Source: Desulfospira sp963664655 (lineage in GTDB: Bacteria > Desulfobacterota > Desulfobacteria > Desulfobacterales > Desulfobacteraceae). Taken from it: a stretch of DNA of 64,000 nt. Position 1 is the first letter of the stretch, and each line of letters starts with the position of its first letter. The notes under the pieces were generated by a model that was given only the letters and a program-made list of their open reading frames with translations, did no database searches and was not told the origin of the DNA. Shown piece after piece: positions 63,238-64,000 of the stretch. Position numbers and translations under genes: made by a program. The stretch spans positions 1,612,001 to 1,676,000 of the forward strand of contig OY761554.1 of the NCBI GenBank assembly GCA_963664655.2, given 5' to 3'.

Positions 63238-63996
63238 ATGATTGAAATCACCATTGACGGAAAAAAGATTGAAGCCCGGCCCGGGGATACGGTTCTTCGT
63301 GCGGCCCTGGCCCATAAAATCCCCATTCCCCACCTGTGCTTTCACCCGGCCTTGAAGCCTTCGGGCGGATGCCATGTCTGCGGGGTGGAGGTTGACGCCG
63401 GCCCGGATAAACGGGTGGTAACGCTCTCGTGCCTTCTCAAAGTCAAAGAGGGGCTCAAGGTTAAGACCGGCTCTGAGCTTGTGGCGGCCCACAGGAAAAA
63501 GGCCTTTGACCGGCTGCTGTCTTTGGCCCCTGATTCCGTACGGATCCGTGAACTTGCCCAAAAGTTCAACGTCCCGGTAGCCCCCCGGCCCGACGGGTGT
63601 ATCCGCTGCCGGCTCTGCGTGAGGGTCTGCAGCGAGATTGTAAAGGTGGGGGCCATCAAGATGATCAAGACCGATACCGGCAGCCGGGTGGGTCCGGGTG
63701 AGGGCACCTGTATCGGCTGCGGCACCTGCGCCAACCTGTGTCCCACCCGGCTGATCCGGGTCCGGGACCAGGACAATGTCAGAACCATCACCATCGGCGA
63801 TGAGGTGTTAAGCCGCCTGCCCCTGGAGATGTGTGAGGCCTGCGGCAGAAGTTACGCCACCCGGCCGTTTCTGGACCATATGGATGACACCTCAAAAGAG
63901 CATCCCCATACTAGAGAAACCCACCATTTTTGCCCGTCCTGCGCCAAGTTGATGTCAACCAGAACAAGGACAGAAGATGAACACCTTAAAAAATAA
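63238..63996 (+). CDS. 2Fe-2S / two 4Fe-4S protein (HoxU/NuoG N-terminus-like)
   Basis: Iron-sulfur protein of 252 residues. The N-terminal [2Fe-2S] ferredoxin fold has Cys in HLCFHP, GGCHVCG and LSCLL, as in HoxU, NuoG and HndD N-termini. Two [4Fe-4S] sites follow: CIRCRLCVRVC (about 122-132) and CIGCGTCANLCP (about 160-171). The tail adds CEACG and CPSC, possibly a zinc or further Fe-S site. Such proteins connect a NAD(P)-flavin module to a catalytic subunit. AAGGAA precedes the ATG. It is the last complete gene of the window, and only a few bases follow, so the operon may continue. Confidence 0.9.
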   Translation: MIEITIDGKKIEARPGDTVLRAALAHKIPIPHLCFHPALKPSGGCHVCGVEVDAGPDKRVVTLSCLLKVKEGLKVKTGSELVAAHRKKAFDRLLSLAPDSVRIRELAQKFNVPVAPRPDGCIRCRLCVRVCSEIVKVGAIKMIKTDTGSRVGPGEGTCIGCGTCANLCPTRLIRVRDQDNVRTITIGDEVLSRLPLEMCEACGRSYATRPFLDHMDDTSKEHPHTRETHHFCPSCAKLMSTRTRTEDEHLKK

Positions 63997-64000
63997 ATTC

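Overview
The window looks like part of the chromosome of an anaerobic, sulfate-reducing Desulfobacterota bacterium, most plausibly Desulfobacteraceae (inference). Supporting signs are several TRAP-type organic-acid transporters, large PAS/Cache hybrid sensor kinases, PEP-CTERM/VPLPA-type exported proteins, a soluble molybdopterin/Fe-S/flavin oxidoreductase locus, and a Pfa-type lipid megasynthase. No rRNA, tRNA, CRISPR array, phage or intact insertion sequence was seen.

Layout. 1-1.5 kb: a cut-off thiolase and a 3-hydroxybutyryl-CoA dehydrogenase. 1.6-5 kb (minus): a TRAP transporter operon. 5.4-9.2 kb: a LysE-type exporter, a small membrane protein and a Cache-PAS hybrid kinase. 9.4-17.4 kb (minus): a catabolic cluster of Fe-dependent alcohol dehydrogenase, second TRAP transporter, 3-hydroxyisobutyrate-type dehydrogenase, GntR regulator, EthD-like protein and aldehyde dehydrogenase. 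This arrangement suggests uptake and oxidation of an unidentified small alcohol, aldehyde or hydroxyacid. 18.2-21.5 kb (minus): a GGDEF-EAL protein coupled to a PhnD-like binding protein.

21.9-36.3 kb is the outstanding region. One 3811-residue megasynthase carries two nitronate-monooxygenase-like modules (PfaD-type enoyl reductase), KS, a KS lacking its histidines, AT, KS, three ACPs with Thr at the expected Ser, KR and DH. It has a near-consensus sigma-54 promoter. The gene on the opposite side of its upstream region encodes a sigma-54 activator, which is followed after 4 bp by a PlsC-type acyltransferase. The likely product is an unusual acyl chain destined for membrane lipid.

36.7-57.2 kb: VPLPA/PEP-CTERM proteins (one truncated), a FapA-like protein, an IspH-UbiA fusion, parAB, HrpA helicase, a membrane-bound LuxR regulator broken at an 8-G run, and a 1604-residue hybrid kinase. 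57.8-64 kb (plus): a Mo/W-bisPGD oxidoreductase, a four-cluster ferredoxin, a GltD-like flavoprotein, a 70-residue protein and a 2Fe-2S/4Fe-4S protein. The first gene and the following four-gene unit each have the same 16-base sigma-54-like promoter.

A family of roughly 90-130 bp two-hairpin repeats occurs at six loci, always in the same orientation and usually just upstream of a minus-strand start codon. Other palindromic repeats sit in the gene-free stretches and have altered the ends of PEP-CTERM genes. All calls come from reading the sequence; no database search was made.
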